From M3007 sp965249785 (GTDB lineage: Bacteria; Bacteroidota; Bacteroidia; Chitinophagales; Saprospiraceae), in the NCBI GenBank assembly GCA_965249785.1, contig CBDFMU010000030.1, forward strand, positions 1 through 64,000: a stretch of DNA of 64,000 nt, read 5' to 3'. The translations under genes were made by a program, and so were the position numbers. The first letter of the stretch is position 1, and each line of letters begins with the position of its first letter. This document shows positions 16,907-26,557 of this stretch, piece after piece. The notes under the pieces are model-generated. The model did no database searches and was not told where the DNA came from. It saw only the letters and a list, made by a program, of their open reading frames with translations.

Positions 16907-19441
16907 TTACCGTTTGCCTCGGGGCGGCACTTTACCCTTGGCAGGTGGTGCCGGAGGAGTACGCACGGGTGGCCGAGGTGTTGCTACAGTCTGGCGTTCC
17001 ATATCCGTCAAGCGGTTTGGGTCTTCCAGCTGATGCCGACGGAACCACCAAAACAAGCCTCCGAAAAATAGCAATAGTGCCAATGCCGAGGCTACCAAAG
17101 ATATGTTTTCCCCTACGTACCAGGAACGCGGCTCAAAACGCATTTCCAGTTTCATATTCTGACCCGCTGGCAGGCGCATAGCCCGTAGTAAGTAGTCGGC
17201 TTTTACAAAATCAGCAGCGGGCTGGCCATTGATATAAGTTTTCCAGCCTTTGGCGGGGGGATAGTAAATTTCTGAAAAAAGAGCCAGTTGTTCCGTTTTC
17301 GCCGAGTATTCATACTCCATCTTGTCAGGATGGTATTTTGTTAATTTAATAGTATTAGTACTATCAAATACTATATTTAATCCCGCTAAAGTTTCGGCAA
17401 AAGTGGATTGCACAATGGCATTTACTTTTGGTTTAAGCACGTGTAATGCACTAAGCTCCGCATCCTCAGAAGGTACTACCGTGATATTCTGGACAAACCA
17501 CGCATTGCCACAAACTTCTGGATTAGGAACGACCTCGCCTTTTGGACCAATGATGTATTTGCCATTCAGCATCCCGACAATAGACAGGTTTTTGCCCACG
17601 TCTTTATTTAGAAAACTATCAATAACATCTTGATAACGCTGGAGTTTTGCCGCACTATAGCCACTCATACTTTTATGAAAATAGGAAGCCGTCGCATTGC
17701 CAGTCAGACTTCCCCGCGCCAGATCCAGCACCCGGTAGTCAGGATCGGGGTCTTTTTTGATCTGTTTGTCAAATTCCTGTTCTTCCGGTGGTGCCAGCGT
17801 GCTACGCTTGGCTTCGTATTTTTCCGAAGAAATAGTACGGCCACAGATCATCCATTGATCGGCCAAAGCAAATAGAGCCAGCGCGCCAACCATCAAACCG
17901 GCTTTCAAGGTGCCTTGCAAATAAAACCAGATGAGTGCCGCTGCAATAGCCACAAAAGCGAAAGAACGCAACACATCGCTCCGCACGAGCGCGGCATGAT
18001 CCTCTTTCAGGTTGGCCAGCAAATCGGGCGTTTTGGCCAGTGCCTCCAACGCTTGTTCCGAAGGCGCGCTGGTGGCCCAGGCAATCAATAGCAGCAAAGT
18101 GGTAGTCCCGGCGGCAATGAAAAAGGCGCGTTTTTTTCGACTGGGCAGTATATCTGGATCGGCTAACTTTTGCAAGCCCAGGGCTGCCATCGCTGCGAAG
18201 CACAATTGCCCCAATCCGAGAGCCATAGAAAGTGCCCGGAACTTATTGAACATGGGCAAATAATCGAAAAACAGATCGTTGACAAAAAACCGGCCCGCCC
18301 AGGAAATAGTGACCATTAGAGTGGCACTGCTTACGAGCCACCATTTGGCACTGCCAGGCACCAGAAAAGCACCCAGCAAAAATAAAAAACAGACAATGGA
18401 CCCAAAATAAATAGCCGTGCCAACGCCCTCCGCACCGGAATAAAGTAGGCCCCCGGCTTGTTGACTGGCTTGCGCGACGGGTATTTGTTCGCGATATTTC
18501 GTGGTAAAAGACTTGTATAATTGCGTGTTCTGGTAAGATTCATTGGCCCCTCCACCGGCGTAGTGCGGTACCAGTAGCGTGAAACTTTCCCACACGCCAT
18601 AACTGTACCCGAATGCATACTCTCTGGACAGACCACTGCCTTGCCCAGCCCTGCTTTTCAATTGCGAACCGCCACCACGGATGGTTTCCTGGCCAAATTC
18701 GTAGGTTGGCCAGAGTTTTGACAAATTACTACCAAAGCCCAAGCCGATTCCTAAAGCAATGATTGCAAATGATTTAGCCCAAGAAGCAAGTGTTTTATGC
18801 AGCACTGAATCTATCAACTGCGCCAAAAAGTAAACGCCGATAATCAATAGCGTATAATACGTAATCTGGACGTGATTGGCATAAATCTGCATAGCTAGGA
18901 ACAGTGCCGTAATACCGCCGCCCAGCAGCCATCGCCCATTAAAAGCCCATACCGCGCCAGCCAGCACACCGGGTGCCATCGCCAGTGCCATCATTTTGGT
19001 GGAGTGCCCAGCTTCCAGAATGTCAATATTATAGGTCGTAATGCCAAAAGCCACCGCACCGAATATGGCCACGCGCCAATCCACTTTCAGCGCACCGAGC
19101 AGCAAATACAGGCAGAACATGGCCACAAATACCTGCGCCCACAGACTGGTATAATCGGTCCAGAGAAACAGGGATTTGAAGAACGGTTTCGTTAAGTTAC
19201 CATGCGGCGTAGTATAAATCTGAAACGACGGCATCCCCGCAAAAGGGCCATTTGTCCAGAGTGGCGCATGACCATCCTGCTTGATATATTGCTGGATTTC
19301 GGTACCCATACCGCGCGCCTTATCGTTATCCGGCTGCGGCAACACCTTACCATTGAATGCATTAGGGGCAAAAAACAGAGTCGCTACGGCAAGCAATACG
19401 CCGATAGCAATCAGATGCGGGATGATTTTTTTAAAATCCAT
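16907..19441 (-). CDS. YfhO-family multispanning membrane protein
   Basis: 844 residues from MDFKKIIPHLIAIGVLL. The start at 19441 places the first membrane helix at the N-terminus; 18 upstream codons are excluded. About 12-14 hydrophobic segments occupy residues 1-560. A soluble extracytoplasmic C-terminal region (about 570-790; VLDLARGSLTGNATASYFH, YYPPAKGWKTYING) is typical of the YfhO family (PF09586). One more helix and a basic Pro-rich tail ending PPRGKR follow. YfhO-like proteins resemble GT-C glycosyltransferases and in Gram-positives act in lipoteichoic-acid glycosylation. Here a role in cell-envelope glycan or lipid modification is only inferred. It converges with the type B protein, 11 bp between stops. 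Confidence 0.88.
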   Translation of the reverse strand: MDFKKIIPHLIAIGVLLAVATLFFAPNAFNGKVLPQPDNDKARGMGTEIQQYIKQDGHAPLWTNGPFAGMPSFQIYTTPHGNLTKPFFKSLFLWTDYTSLWAQVFVAMFCLYLLLGALKVDWRVAIFGAVAFGITTYNIDILEAGHSTKMMALAMAPGVLAGAVWAFNGRWLLGGGITALFLAMQIYANHVQITYYTLLIIGVYFLAQLIDSVLHKTLASWAKSFAIIALGIGLGFGSNLSKLWPTYEFGQETIRGGGSQLKSRAGQGSGLSREYAFGYSYGVWESFTLLVPHYAGGGANESYQNTQLYKSFTTKYREQIPVAQASQQAGGLLYSGAEGVGTAIYFGSIVCFLFLLGAFLVPGSAKWWLVSSATLMVTISWAGRFFVNDLFFDYLPMFNKFRALSMALGLGQLCFAAMAALGLQKLADPDILPSRKKRAFFIAAGTTTLLLLIAWATSAPSEQALEALAKTPDLLANLKEDHAALVRSDVLRSFAFVAIAAALIWFYLQGTLKAGLMVGALALFALADQWMICGRTISSEKYEAKRSTLAPPEEQEFDKQIKKDPDPDYRVLDLARGSLTGNATASYFHKSMSGYSAAKLQRYQDVIDSFLNKDVGKNLSIVGMLNGKYIIGPKGEVVPNPEVCGNAWFVQNITVVPSEDAELSALHVLKPKVNAIVQSTFAETLAGLNIVFDSTNTIKLTKYHPDKMEYEYSAKTEQLALFSEIYYPPAKGWKTYINGQPAADFVKADYLLRAMRLPAGQNMKLEMRFEPRSWYVGENISLVASALALLLFFGGLFWWFRRHQLEDPNRLTDMERQTVATPRPPVRTPPAPPAKGKVPPRGKR

Positions 19442-19492
19442 AAGTGCGTAAAAAGGTAAATAAGCAATGGGCAATAAGCAAGGGGCGAAAGG

Positions 19493-19500
19493 CAAAATTA
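19493..19500 (-). promoter_or_regulatory. Candidate -7 box TAATTTTG for the yfhO-like gene
   Basis: Fits TAnnTTTG, about 52 bp upstream of the start at 19441. The leader between contains GCAAATAAGC-type words also seen near 52720 and 56050. Confidence 0.4.
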
Positions 19501-19581
19501 CAAATCTAAGCCAACCCCATAGCTCTTTACAAAGGAGGTGAAGAATGGCACGAAGGTAGGAAAATGTTTTTTTTAGCCAAA

Positions 19582-20232
19582 TCAGTTCAGGCGTTGTAGC
19601 AGGGCGCGTAATTCAGCGGCCGGTATTTCATGGCCTCCTTCAAAGGACGTATTTTGAAAATCCACGCCATTTTGGTCTTCTATTTTTTGCAAAATATCCA
19701 TTCTATCGGGGGTCAAAAATGGGTCATGAGTGCCGTACAATAAATACAAGTTTTTGTCTTTCAAGTAATTGCGCTGCGCTGCATAGTCCAGATCCTCCGG
19801 AGGCAAGCCCGCCCAAAGCACCAAATCCTCGAAACGAGGCTGCGTACGCATTACCCAACGACACACGGTCGCCGTACCTTGCGAAAAACCAAGCAGCACT
19901 ACCCGAACGTAGGTGGGTAACAGAGTAAGGCAGTGATCGAGTAATTGCTGCAGGTATTGCGCATAATCGTTTATTTCGGTCTCGCGGTGGCGACGGGTCA
20001 TCCAGTTGGCCCCCGGCGGCCCATCAAAGCCTTTGCGATAAAAATGATTCAGCCCTTCGGGCGCCACGACGAGGGTGGCACCGTCGTCCAGCAGGCGAAA
20101 TTCTTCCAGAAATTCGTCGGCCACCTGCCCGTAGCCATGACAAACGATCCACAAGCGACGGATATGTGGACCCGGCTGACCGAGCATATAATAATGGGCA
20201 GTGCGCGGGACGATGATGGTGTGGTGGAGCAT
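19582..20232 (-). CDS. Alpha/beta hydrolase, carboxylesterase/phospholipase type
   Basis: 216 residues, short for the fold and similar to the YpfH/lysophospholipase group. The nucleophile Ser is in LLGFSQGTAT, the acid in YGTHDPFL and the His in EGGHEIP. CHGYGQVADEF forms the oxyanion loop. No signal peptide, so cytoplasmic. It is divergent from the SprB-repeat protein gene at 20356 with a shared 120-bp spacer. The substrate cannot be deduced; small carboxyl esters or acylated proteins are usual for the family. Confidence 0.85.
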   Translation of the reverse strand: MLHHTIIVPRTAHYYMLGQPGPHIRRLWIVCHGYGQVADEFLEEFRLLDDGATLVVAPEGLNHFYRKGFDGPPGANWMTRRHRETEINDYAQYLQQLLDHCLTLLPTYVRVVLLGFSQGTATVCRWVMRTQPRFEDLVLWAGLPPEDLDYAAQRNYLKDKNLYLLYGTHDPFLTPDRMDILQKIEDQNGVDFQNTSFEGGHEIPAAELRALLQRLN

Positions 20233-20355
20233 TGGAAGAGGGCATTGTTTTCGATACCGCGAAAGGTAGACAGGATTTGGAGAGTTTTTTGCCGTACTTA
20301 TCGCAGAGTGTGCTTTTTTAGCATTTAATATAGTTTAAAACCGGTTTTGTCATCC

Positions 20356-22755
20356 ATGATTCGTCTGTACTTTTTACTATTGGTAGCCATTTCTTGCTTG
20401 TATCCAGCGACTATACGCGCCTGTGGTTATGGATTTATCGGCGGTTGCTCCACCGATATTGGGCTACGTATCAATGGCACGCTGGACAGTTTTGCCATTG
20501 CTCCCTGCCAAAATATTACCGATTTTAATGGTCTTTCTTTGGGCGTTATCCGATCACTATCGCTGGCGCAGGCCAAGTCTATCAACTGGGAAAGCTGCCA
20601 GAATAATGTGACCAGTGTTGCCATCTATTTTCGGGTTTTCCAAACGGGCACACCGGGCGGTGCCTGGCAAATACTCCACTTGCAGGATGATTATTATACT
20701 TTGGTTGGCCCCTACACGACGCGATATCGCAGTATAAATGCCAACGTAAATCTTACGGATGGCCTCGTGGTTGGCCACGCATACACCCTGGAAGCCTACT
20801 TTCGGGCGGAAGTGGACACAATTGGCGACGACTTTATACCAGAAACCTTTATTGTCCAAAATAATGATGGTATTAATTACCACCTGGATTTTAACTATGG
20901 AGGTCCCAGCGGGCCTCCTTTTACCGTAGTTAATACCAGTAAAATGGAGCCACATTGTTACGGCGACAGTACGGGGGTAGTTGGCGTGTCCGTATATGGC
21001 GATCAGACCGACTTATTTTATCATTGGAATTACGAGGCAAACGATAATTTTTACCGGCTTTACAACATACCTGCCGGTATGTATATCCTCACCGTAAGCG
21101 GTGCAGGCGGCTATAGTCATACCGATACGATTGTACTTGGACAGCCACAACCGATTAATAATCAGTTTGTTAACTATGTTCCATTTAGCTGCGCAAACAA
21201 CCTCGCCCAAGTCACCGCGCAAGCCAGCGGCGGTAGCGGGCCATACACCTATCAGTGGAGCAACGGCGACTCGACGGCTGGAATTGCGACAACTCTACCC
21301 GGCAATTACACGGTAACGGTCACGGATGCACAAGGCTGTAGTCGAGATTTTACACAAATTATTGGCAACAATAACTCAGCGATCTTTAATATTCAAGCTG
21401 ATATTTGCAGTGGCGAAACATATCACATTGGTAATCAATCATTTGTACTGGCGGGGTCTTATAATATCACTTTGACCAGTGCCAACGGCTGCGATACCCT
21501 CATTCACCTGGAGTTGGGCGTACTAAATCCCGCTGCTCTACTCACAAATCTGCCAACCGCCGGGATGATTACCTGCGCGCAACCGACCCTCAATCTGTGC
21601 GCTACGGCCCAACCCAATGCCGCTTTTTCCTGGAGAAGAGATGAGTTTACGGTAGCGAATACGGCCTGCCTGTCGGCGACTGCCGGAGGTGTTTACACGG
21701 TGACTGCAACGCTGGCTGGTACGTCCAACAAAGTGTGCCCGGCATATAAAACATTGGTAGTACAGGAACATACCACGTTGCCGATAGCCAGCGTAAATGG
21801 CCAATTTGTCACTGGCTGCGTCCCTTCCAGCGTACCGACCTGGCTGCATGCCGTGACGAATGCGCAGAATCCGACTTATCGCTGGACTTATAATGGCCAA
21901 ACGCTTTCGACCACCGATTCCTGTTCCTTTGTTTTCGCGGGCTGGACAGGCCAGGGCGGTCTGGTAATTCCAACCTTGATCGTGACGGATATGTATGGCT
22001 GTACCACCGTTGCCGAAGATGCCACCACTGTTCTGCAAAACGAAACCACGCCGTTGCTCAATATAAGCAAGCAAAATCTTTGCAATGGCCTGACGGAAAT
22101 CAATTATGACATCCTTGGCGGCACTCTACCCTATCAGATTGAGTGGAATAATGCTGGTATTTTGACCAACCCTTTTACCGTGCCATCTGGAATGTATACC
22201 GGCACCGTGACCGATGCCGCGGGTTGCATCTCTATGTTCACGGTGACAGTAGAACCATTTTCCTTGATAACGGCGATACAAATGGCTACCGGCCCCAATA
22301 TTCCCAATGGCGAGGTGATGGCTGATCTGAGCGGTGGCTCGATGCCTTATACTTTTTTGTGGAGCAATGGCAACACTACGCCACAGATTACTGGTCAATT
22401 GCCCGGCAGCTACTGCGTCACTGCTACCGATAGTGACGGCTGCACCCAGGATACGTGTGTGGTGATTTCCTTCCCCAGTGCGACTTGGGAAGCACGCACT
22501 TCGACCGTCAGCATCGTACCCAATCCGGTGACCCCGGGTGACTGGCTGGAGCTGGGTTTGCCCACGCAAATGCTGGGCGAAAAGCTGGAAATAGAAATAT
22601 TTGATGCTACTGGACGCAGCTGGTGGCGCGAAAATCAAACCGCAACTACCGCTACTTTGCAGGTACTTTTACCCACAAAAACCCCCACTGGGCTACTGCT
22701 AGTGCGTATTCGCAGTGCTCATGGCCAAGCCACTGGCCGGTTCGTGGCACGATAA
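20356..22755 (+). CDS. Secreted SprB-repeat protein with T9SS type A sorting domain
   Basis: 799 residues. The ATG at 20356 (MIRLYFLLLVAISCLYP) gives a clean signal peptide; a TTG three codons upstream is the alternative. The N-terminal about 200 residues are a cysteine-containing beta domain (CGYGFIGGCSTDIGLRING). They are followed by SprB-like repeats, SGPYTYQWSNGD and TVTVTDAQGC near 295-335 and MPYTFLWSNGN and CVTATDSDGC near 660-695. The sorting domain starts at SIVPNPVTPGD and ends LLLVRIRSAHGQATGRF. SprB repeats occur in gliding adhesins of Flavobacteria. It is probably a surface adhesin or matrix protein exported by the T9SS. Confidence 0.9.
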   Translation: MIRLYFLLLVAISCLYPATIRACGYGFIGGCSTDIGLRINGTLDSFAIAPCQNITDFNGLSLGVIRSLSLAQAKSINWESCQNNVTSVAIYFRVFQTGTPGGAWQILHLQDDYYTLVGPYTTRYRSINANVNLTDGLVVGHAYTLEAYFRAEVDTIGDDFIPETFIVQNNDGINYHLDFNYGGPSGPPFTVVNTSKMEPHCYGDSTGVVGVSVYGDQTDLFYHWNYEANDNFYRLYNIPAGMYILTVSGAGGYSHTDTIVLGQPQPINNQFVNYVPFSCANNLAQVTAQASGGSGPYTYQWSNGDSTAGIATTLPGNYTVTVTDAQGCSRDFTQIIGNNNSAIFNIQADICSGETYHIGNQSFVLAGSYNITLTSANGCDTLIHLELGVLNPAALLTNLPTAGMITCAQPTLNLCATAQPNAAFSWRRDEFTVANTACLSATAGGVYTVTATLAGTSNKVCPAYKTLVVQEHTTLPIASVNGQFVTGCVPSSVPTWLHAVTNAQNPTYRWTYNGQTLSTTDSCSFVFAGWTGQGGLVIPTLIVTDMYGCTTVAEDATTVLQNETTPLLNISKQNLCNGLTEINYDILGGTLPYQIEWNNAGILTNPFTVPSGMYTGTVTDAAGCISMFTVTVEPFSLITAIQMATGPNIPNGEVMADLSGGSMPYTFLWSNGNTTPQITGQLPGSYCVTATDSDGCTQDTCVVISFPSATWEARTSTVSIVPNPVTPGDWLELGLPTQMLGEKLEIEIFDATGRSWWRENQTATTATLQVLLPTKTPTGLLLVRIRSAHGQATGRFVAR

Positions 22756-22801
22756 TTTAGCCAAGTCTGCCAAAACCCATTTGCCATTCCCTCTTATTAA
22801 T

Positions 22802-22809
22802 TACTTTTG
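22802..22809 (+). promoter_or_regulatory. Candidate promoter TTTG-N18-TACTTTTG
   Basis: The -7 box TACTTTTG at 22802 has a TTTG at 22780-22783, 18 bp upstream, close to the Bacteroidota -33/-7 spacing. It lies 63 bp before the EGF-like lipoprotein gene. Confidence 0.55.
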
Positions 22810-22871
22810 CGCCCTAACAAAACTCATTTTTCATTCATCAATCATCTTTTTACACAAAAATTTCTATTGTT

Positions 22872-23372
22872 ATGAGCAAAAAATCCTTTCTCCTTCCGGC
22901 TCTCCTCCTTGGTGCTATGCTGACTTTCGCGCCCGGTTGCGGCGATGCCGATCCTTGCAAAGACGTTGACTGTGGCGCAAACGGCACTTGCTTTGAAGGC
23001 ACCTGTGCCTGTGACGTAGGTTACGAAGCAGGTACTTCTGGTAAATGTGATACCGAATCCCGCGTTAAGTTTTATGGCAATTTCAACGTGACCGAGATTT
23101 GTAATCCAGGCGGTACCGGTACTTTTTCCAGTGCGATTTCTGCTGGTACTGACATTTCAAAAGTCAACATTTCCAATTTTGCTGATTCTGGTCTGAATAT
23201 TTCGGCTAATGTGGATGGAAGTGCTATCACCATTCCATCGCAAGCACTTACTATAAATAGCACCGCTGCTAATGTAAGTGGTACTGGAACTATCTCAGGA
23301 ACCACGATTACCCTTAACTACACTGTTTCCGGTGGTTTTAACTTTACTTGCACGGCTACTTTGGTAAGGTAA
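22872..23372 (+). CDS. Small lipoprotein with EGF-like Cys-rich segment
   Basis: 166 residues. A lipoprotein-type signal (LLLGAMLTFAPGC) puts the acylated Cys near residue 23. It is followed by an EGF-like segment with six cysteines (CKDVDCGANGTCFEGTCACD and a later C). The remaining 110 residues are a Ser/Thr/Asn-rich beta domain with one Cys pair (EICNPGGTG and FTCTATL). Such proteins are common outer-membrane lipoproteins of unknown function in Saprospiria. It has a strong promoter candidate and its own terminator, so it is probably a single-gene unit. Confidence 0.85.
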   Translation: MSKKSFLLPALLLGAMLTFAPGCGDADPCKDVDCGANGTCFEGTCACDVGYEAGTSGKCDTESRVKFYGNFNVTEICNPGGTGTFSSAISAGTDISKVNISNFADSGLNISANVDGSAITIPSQALTINSTAANVSGTGTISGTTITLNYTVSGGFNFTCTATLVR

Positions 23373-23397
23373 TAACTGAAATACTTATTAAAAAATT

Positions 23398-23435
23398 AAT
23401 GGGCAACCTTCTATCGAAGGTTGCCCATTTTTTAT
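23398..23435 (+). terminator. Terminator of the EGF-like lipoprotein gene
   Basis: AATGGGCAACCTT pairs with AAGGTTGCCCATT (13 bp, 6-nt loop) followed by a T run; also usable on the minus strand for the 23457-23924 gene. Confidence 0.87.
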
Positions 23436-23456
23436 TTAGTAGAAATAATTTTTCAA

Positions 23457-23924
23457 TTAGTTGCCACTGCCGTTAGGCTTGTCCCATTTACTTTTGGAAG
23501 GGCTTTTTTCTACTGGTTTGCCATCTTGTGTAGTTGGTGTCCACTTATCCTTAGAAGGTTGGGGAGCACCAGTTTGATTCCACTTATCTTTGGATGGACT
23601 GGTAGAAGTCGGTTTGGTTGGTTGTGGCAATGGGTCCACCCGTGGGCCTTTTGTCTTGGTGCCTTTTTTCACCATACCACCCTTGGTCGTCATAGACGCT
23701 TCGGCAGTGCGTGCGGCCAGCACTTCGTCATATTTGGTTTGCGCAGCAGCCATCACGCGGCTATCGCATTCCGCTTGCTTTTCCAGGCGACGGCTAGCCA
23801 CTTTTGCATCTACGGCAGCCTTCACTTCGGCCTGTTGCTGTTCCAGGGTTTTGCCACCGAAAGCGGTGAGCGTAAGAAAGCCGGCTACAGCTACTGCGCC
23901 GACTAAAAGCAGATTCTTATTCAT
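23457..23924 (-). CDS. Secreted protein with KDKW repeats, unknown function
   Basis: 155 residues from MNKNLLLVGAVAVAGFLTLT, a signal peptide; the longer frame from 23972 is less likely. After the signal comes an Ala/Glu/Lys-rich helix (about 25-75; EQQQAEVKAAVDAKV). A Lys/Pro/Thr-rich disordered tail follows with three copies of a PSKDKW-type repeat (PSKDKWNQT, PSKDKWTPT, PSKSKWDKP) about 17 residues apart. The family was not recognised. The helix resembles the Ala/Gln/Glu-rich part of the next lipoprotein (23995-24249), which lies upstream in the same direction, so the two may share an export or envelope role. Confidence 0.75.
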   Translation of the reverse strand: MNKNLLLVGAVAVAGFLTLTAFGGKTLEQQQAEVKAAVDAKVASRRLEKQAECDSRVMAAAQTKYDEVLAARTAEASMTTKGGMVKKGTKTKGPRVDPLPQPTKPTSTSPSKDKWNQTGAPQPSKDKWTPTTQDGKPVEKSPSKSKWDKPNGSGN

Positions 23925-23994
23925 GTTTTTTCTTTTTGTAAATGATGATTGAAAGGGAAGAGGTGTTTGCAATCAGGATAGACTTTTCAAAATC

Positions 23995-24249
23995 TTATTT
24001 CTGCGGCGCAGCCTGCTGAGCAGCTTGCTGGGCTTGCATATCCATCATGTTTACCTTTTCCTGTACGTGCTGGTCGAAGTTGGCCTGGCAGGCTTGATCT
24101 TCTTCAGCTTCCGCAGTCACGCGGGCAGTTTCATAGCCGGAGTTGATTGCCGCATCCATCTCCGCCTGAGTCATTAGTTTGGGGCCGCAGGAAGCCAGCG
24201 AAAAAGTCAGCATGGCTCCGGCAAAAAGTGCCATCATTGTTTTTTTCAT
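23995..24249 (-). CDS. Small lipoprotein, 84 aa
   Basis: The lipobox LASC places the acylated Cys at residue 21 (MKKTMMALFAGAMLTFSLASC). The rest is a single Glu/Gln/Ala-rich helix ending in QAQQAAQQAAPQK, which could form a coiled coil like Lpp-type spacers. No named family recognised. It has its own -7 box at 24287 and is probably co-transcribed with the KDKW-repeat gene 70 bp downstream. Confidence 0.75.
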   Translation of the reverse strand: MKKTMMALFAGAMLTFSLASCGPKLMTQAEMDAAINSGYETARVTAEAEEDQACQANFDQHVQEKVNMMDMQAQQAAQQAAPQK

Positions 24250-24286
24250 GTGTGAAAATTATTTTAGTTGTTTAAAAAATTATGCG

Positions 24287-24294
24287 CAAAATTA
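24287..24294 (-). promoter_or_regulatory. Candidate -7 box TAATTTTG for the lipoprotein pair
   Basis: Fits TAnnTTTG, 38 bp before the lipoprotein start at 24249. Confidence 0.42.
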
Positions 24295-24375
24295 GAAATA
24301 CCTGCTGGAAAAACGCTCACTAAACGACGGATTCATACTATCATTGTTTTTCCAAATCGCGCGCTCATATTCAAG

Positions 24376-26496
24376 ATGAAAAGGATGCTTTTTTGCCGCC
24401 TGTTTACACAAAAAGTAGTGAAAAAGTACCGAATAATCTGGCTCAGCCTGCTGTTCGGTGGATTGCTGGCCCCGGCTGAAGCACAAATCCAGAACGTCTC
24501 TACCGATGAACTACTGGAGAATTTTTTCCGCGACAATGACCAAGCCTCCGAATCGGATGCCCAACAGTTTCTGGAAAACCTGGAAAATTATCGTGCCAGC
24601 CCAATGAATCTGAACCGTGCCACCCGCGACGAGTTACTTTCATTGCACCTGCTGAATGAACTGACCATCGAGAATTTCCTCCATTATCGGGACCAGTTTG
24701 GGCCATTATTGAATATATATGAGTTGCAATCCGTCCCGGGTTTGGAAGTATCCGACATCCGTCGGCTACTCGAGTACGCCGAGGTACGCACCGAACTCGA
24801 TACGCGCAACGTCAACATTATCAAGGGTTTTTACCAGGGAGAAGATGAATTGCTGCTGCGTTGGGGGCACCCCGATCCGCCCACTTATACCAATAAAGTA
24901 GAAGGAAAACCCTACGCCTGGGCTTTTCGCTATAAACACAGTTTCGATAATCGGTTGCGTTTTGGCTTTACCGCTGAGAATGATCCCGGCGAAGCATTTT
25001 TCAGTAAAAGCAACCGCAGCGGATTTGATTTTTACAGTGCCCACCTGTTTGCCCAAAATCTGAATCGTACTGTAAAAGTCATCGCGCTCGGCGATTATTC
25101 TGCCCGTTTTGGACAAGGTTTGATCCTGCAAACCGGCTTTTCGGCGGGAAAATCCGCTGAAACCACCTCCGTTATGCGCGGTGGACGTAAGATAAATGCC
25201 TACGCGGCCTTTGGAGAATCCTACTTTTTTCGCGGCGCAGCCACTACGCTGGCCTTCGGTAAACACGTGGAAGTCACCGCTTTATATTCGGATCGGCACC
25301 GCGATGGCAACGTAACCCTGCCCGACTCTATTGATGTGGATTTTCCTGAAGTGACTTTTTCTTCCCTGCAAACTACCGGCTTGCATCGCAGTGCTTCCGA
25401 AATAGCCGACGAGCGCGCATTGCACGAGCGCGTGGGCGGCTTATCGGCCACTTATGGCTGGAAAAGCGGCGAGGTTTCGGTCAATGGTTTGAGCATTTAT
25501 TATGATAAACCCTGGAATCCCAGTGTGGCGGCTTACCGCAAATTCATTTTTCGAGGGCAGCAACTGACGGCGGCCAGCATTGATTATAACTGGCGGCGAC
25601 GCAACTGGCTGCTCTTCGGCGAAACTGCGCGCAGCGACAACGGCGGCATTGCCAGCGTAAATGGCCTGCTGCTTTCGCCCGATCAACACGTCACTTTCTC
25701 GGCGGTACATCGCTCGCTGGCGCGGGACTACCAATCTATTTATGCGGCTCCTTTTGCCGAAACTTCGGGAGGAGCTAACGAAAACGGTCTTTATCTGGGA
25801 GCAGATGTTCGTTATCTAAGACGTTGGCAATTAAACGTTTATGCGGATGTATGGCGGCACCCGTGGTTGCGCTTCGGCGTAAACGCGCCTTCGCAGGGAC
25901 GAGACTTTCTCGCCCGATTGATCTGGACAAAAAGTCGGAGTTTTTCCGTCTATGCGCTCTGGCAAGGCGAAACCAAGGAGAGAGACAGCAATGTGGAAAG
26001 TATTCTGGGCTTGGTAGAAAATCGTCGCGACCGCCTGCGACTACACGCAACTTACAAGGTATCACCGGCAGTCGAACTGCGCAGCCGCCTGGAATGGAGC
26101 ATCTATACGATTGCGAATACCAGTCAGTCGAAGGGTTTTCTTGCGTATCAGGAAGCGGTGGTCAAGCCGCTTAGTTTTCCATTGACTGCCACTGTTCGCT
26201 ATGCCATTTTTGATACCGATGACTATAATTCGCGGATATATGCGTACGAAAACGATTTGTTTTCAGCCATTTCCATTCCGGGTTTTTCTGGCCGTGGGTC
26301 TCGCTTTTATATTAACCTGCATTGGCGGGTGAACCATTGGCTGCACCTGGAAGCCCGTTTGGAACATACCGACAAACTCGGACTAACCAGCAACTTGCCG
26401 TTGGCAGAAACTGGGCAGTTGGAAGAAATCTCCAATACTTTTATTGATAACGGCCAAAAAACGTTCTGGAAATTGCAGGCGCGAATCAATTGGTGA
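24376..26496 (+). CDS. Helix-hairpin-helix domain protein with outer-membrane beta-barrel-like body
   Basis: 706 residues from the ATG at 24376; the signal peptide ends at PAEAQ. The longer frame from 24268 has no signal-like start. Near residues 70-130 is a ComEA-type helix-hairpin-helix pair (PMNLNRATRDELLSL, LLNIYELQSVPGL). The remaining 560 residues are aromatic-rich alternating strands (YSARFGQGLILQTGF, TVRYAIFDTDDYNSRIY) ending in WKLQARINW, as in outer-membrane barrels. Proteins with this pairing are common in Bacteroidota and usually annotated only as helix-hairpin-helix proteins. The HhH may act as a periplasmic adaptor rather than in DNA uptake; this is inference. Confidence 0.82.
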   Translation: MKRMLFCRLFTQKVVKKYRIIWLSLLFGGLLAPAEAQIQNVSTDELLENFFRDNDQASESDAQQFLENLENYRASPMNLNRATRDELLSLHLLNELTIENFLHYRDQFGPLLNIYELQSVPGLEVSDIRRLLEYAEVRTELDTRNVNIIKGFYQGEDELLLRWGHPDPPTYTNKVEGKPYAWAFRYKHSFDNRLRFGFTAENDPGEAFFSKSNRSGFDFYSAHLFAQNLNRTVKVIALGDYSARFGQGLILQTGFSAGKSAETTSVMRGGRKINAYAAFGESYFFRGAATTLAFGKHVEVTALYSDRHRDGNVTLPDSIDVDFPEVTFSSLQTTGLHRSASEIADERALHERVGGLSATYGWKSGEVSVNGLSIYYDKPWNPSVAAYRKFIFRGQQLTAASIDYNWRRRNWLLFGETARSDNGGIASVNGLLLSPDQHVTFSAVHRSLARDYQSIYAAPFAETSGGANENGLYLGADVRYLRRWQLNVYADVWRHPWLRFGVNAPSQGRDFLARLIWTKSRSFSVYALWQGETKERDSNVESILGLVENRRDRLRLHATYKVSPAVELRSRLEWSIYTIANTSQSKGFLAYQEAVVKPLSFPLTATVRYAIFDTDDYNSRIYAYENDLFSAISIPGFSGRGSRFYINLHWRVNHWLHLEARLEHTDKLGLTSNLPLAETGQLEEISNTFIDNGQKTFWKLQARINW

Positions 26497-26557
26497 TCCG
26501 TAAAAGGCAAAATGGCACGGGCAATTGAGCAAAAAACAGCTTTGTCGGCGTATTTAT

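Noticed and set aside
19582..20232. Dienelactone hydrolase or PHB depolymerase as the specific name
   Set aside because: Motifs only support a small carboxylesterase/lysophospholipase-type hydrolase; a narrower name would be a guess.
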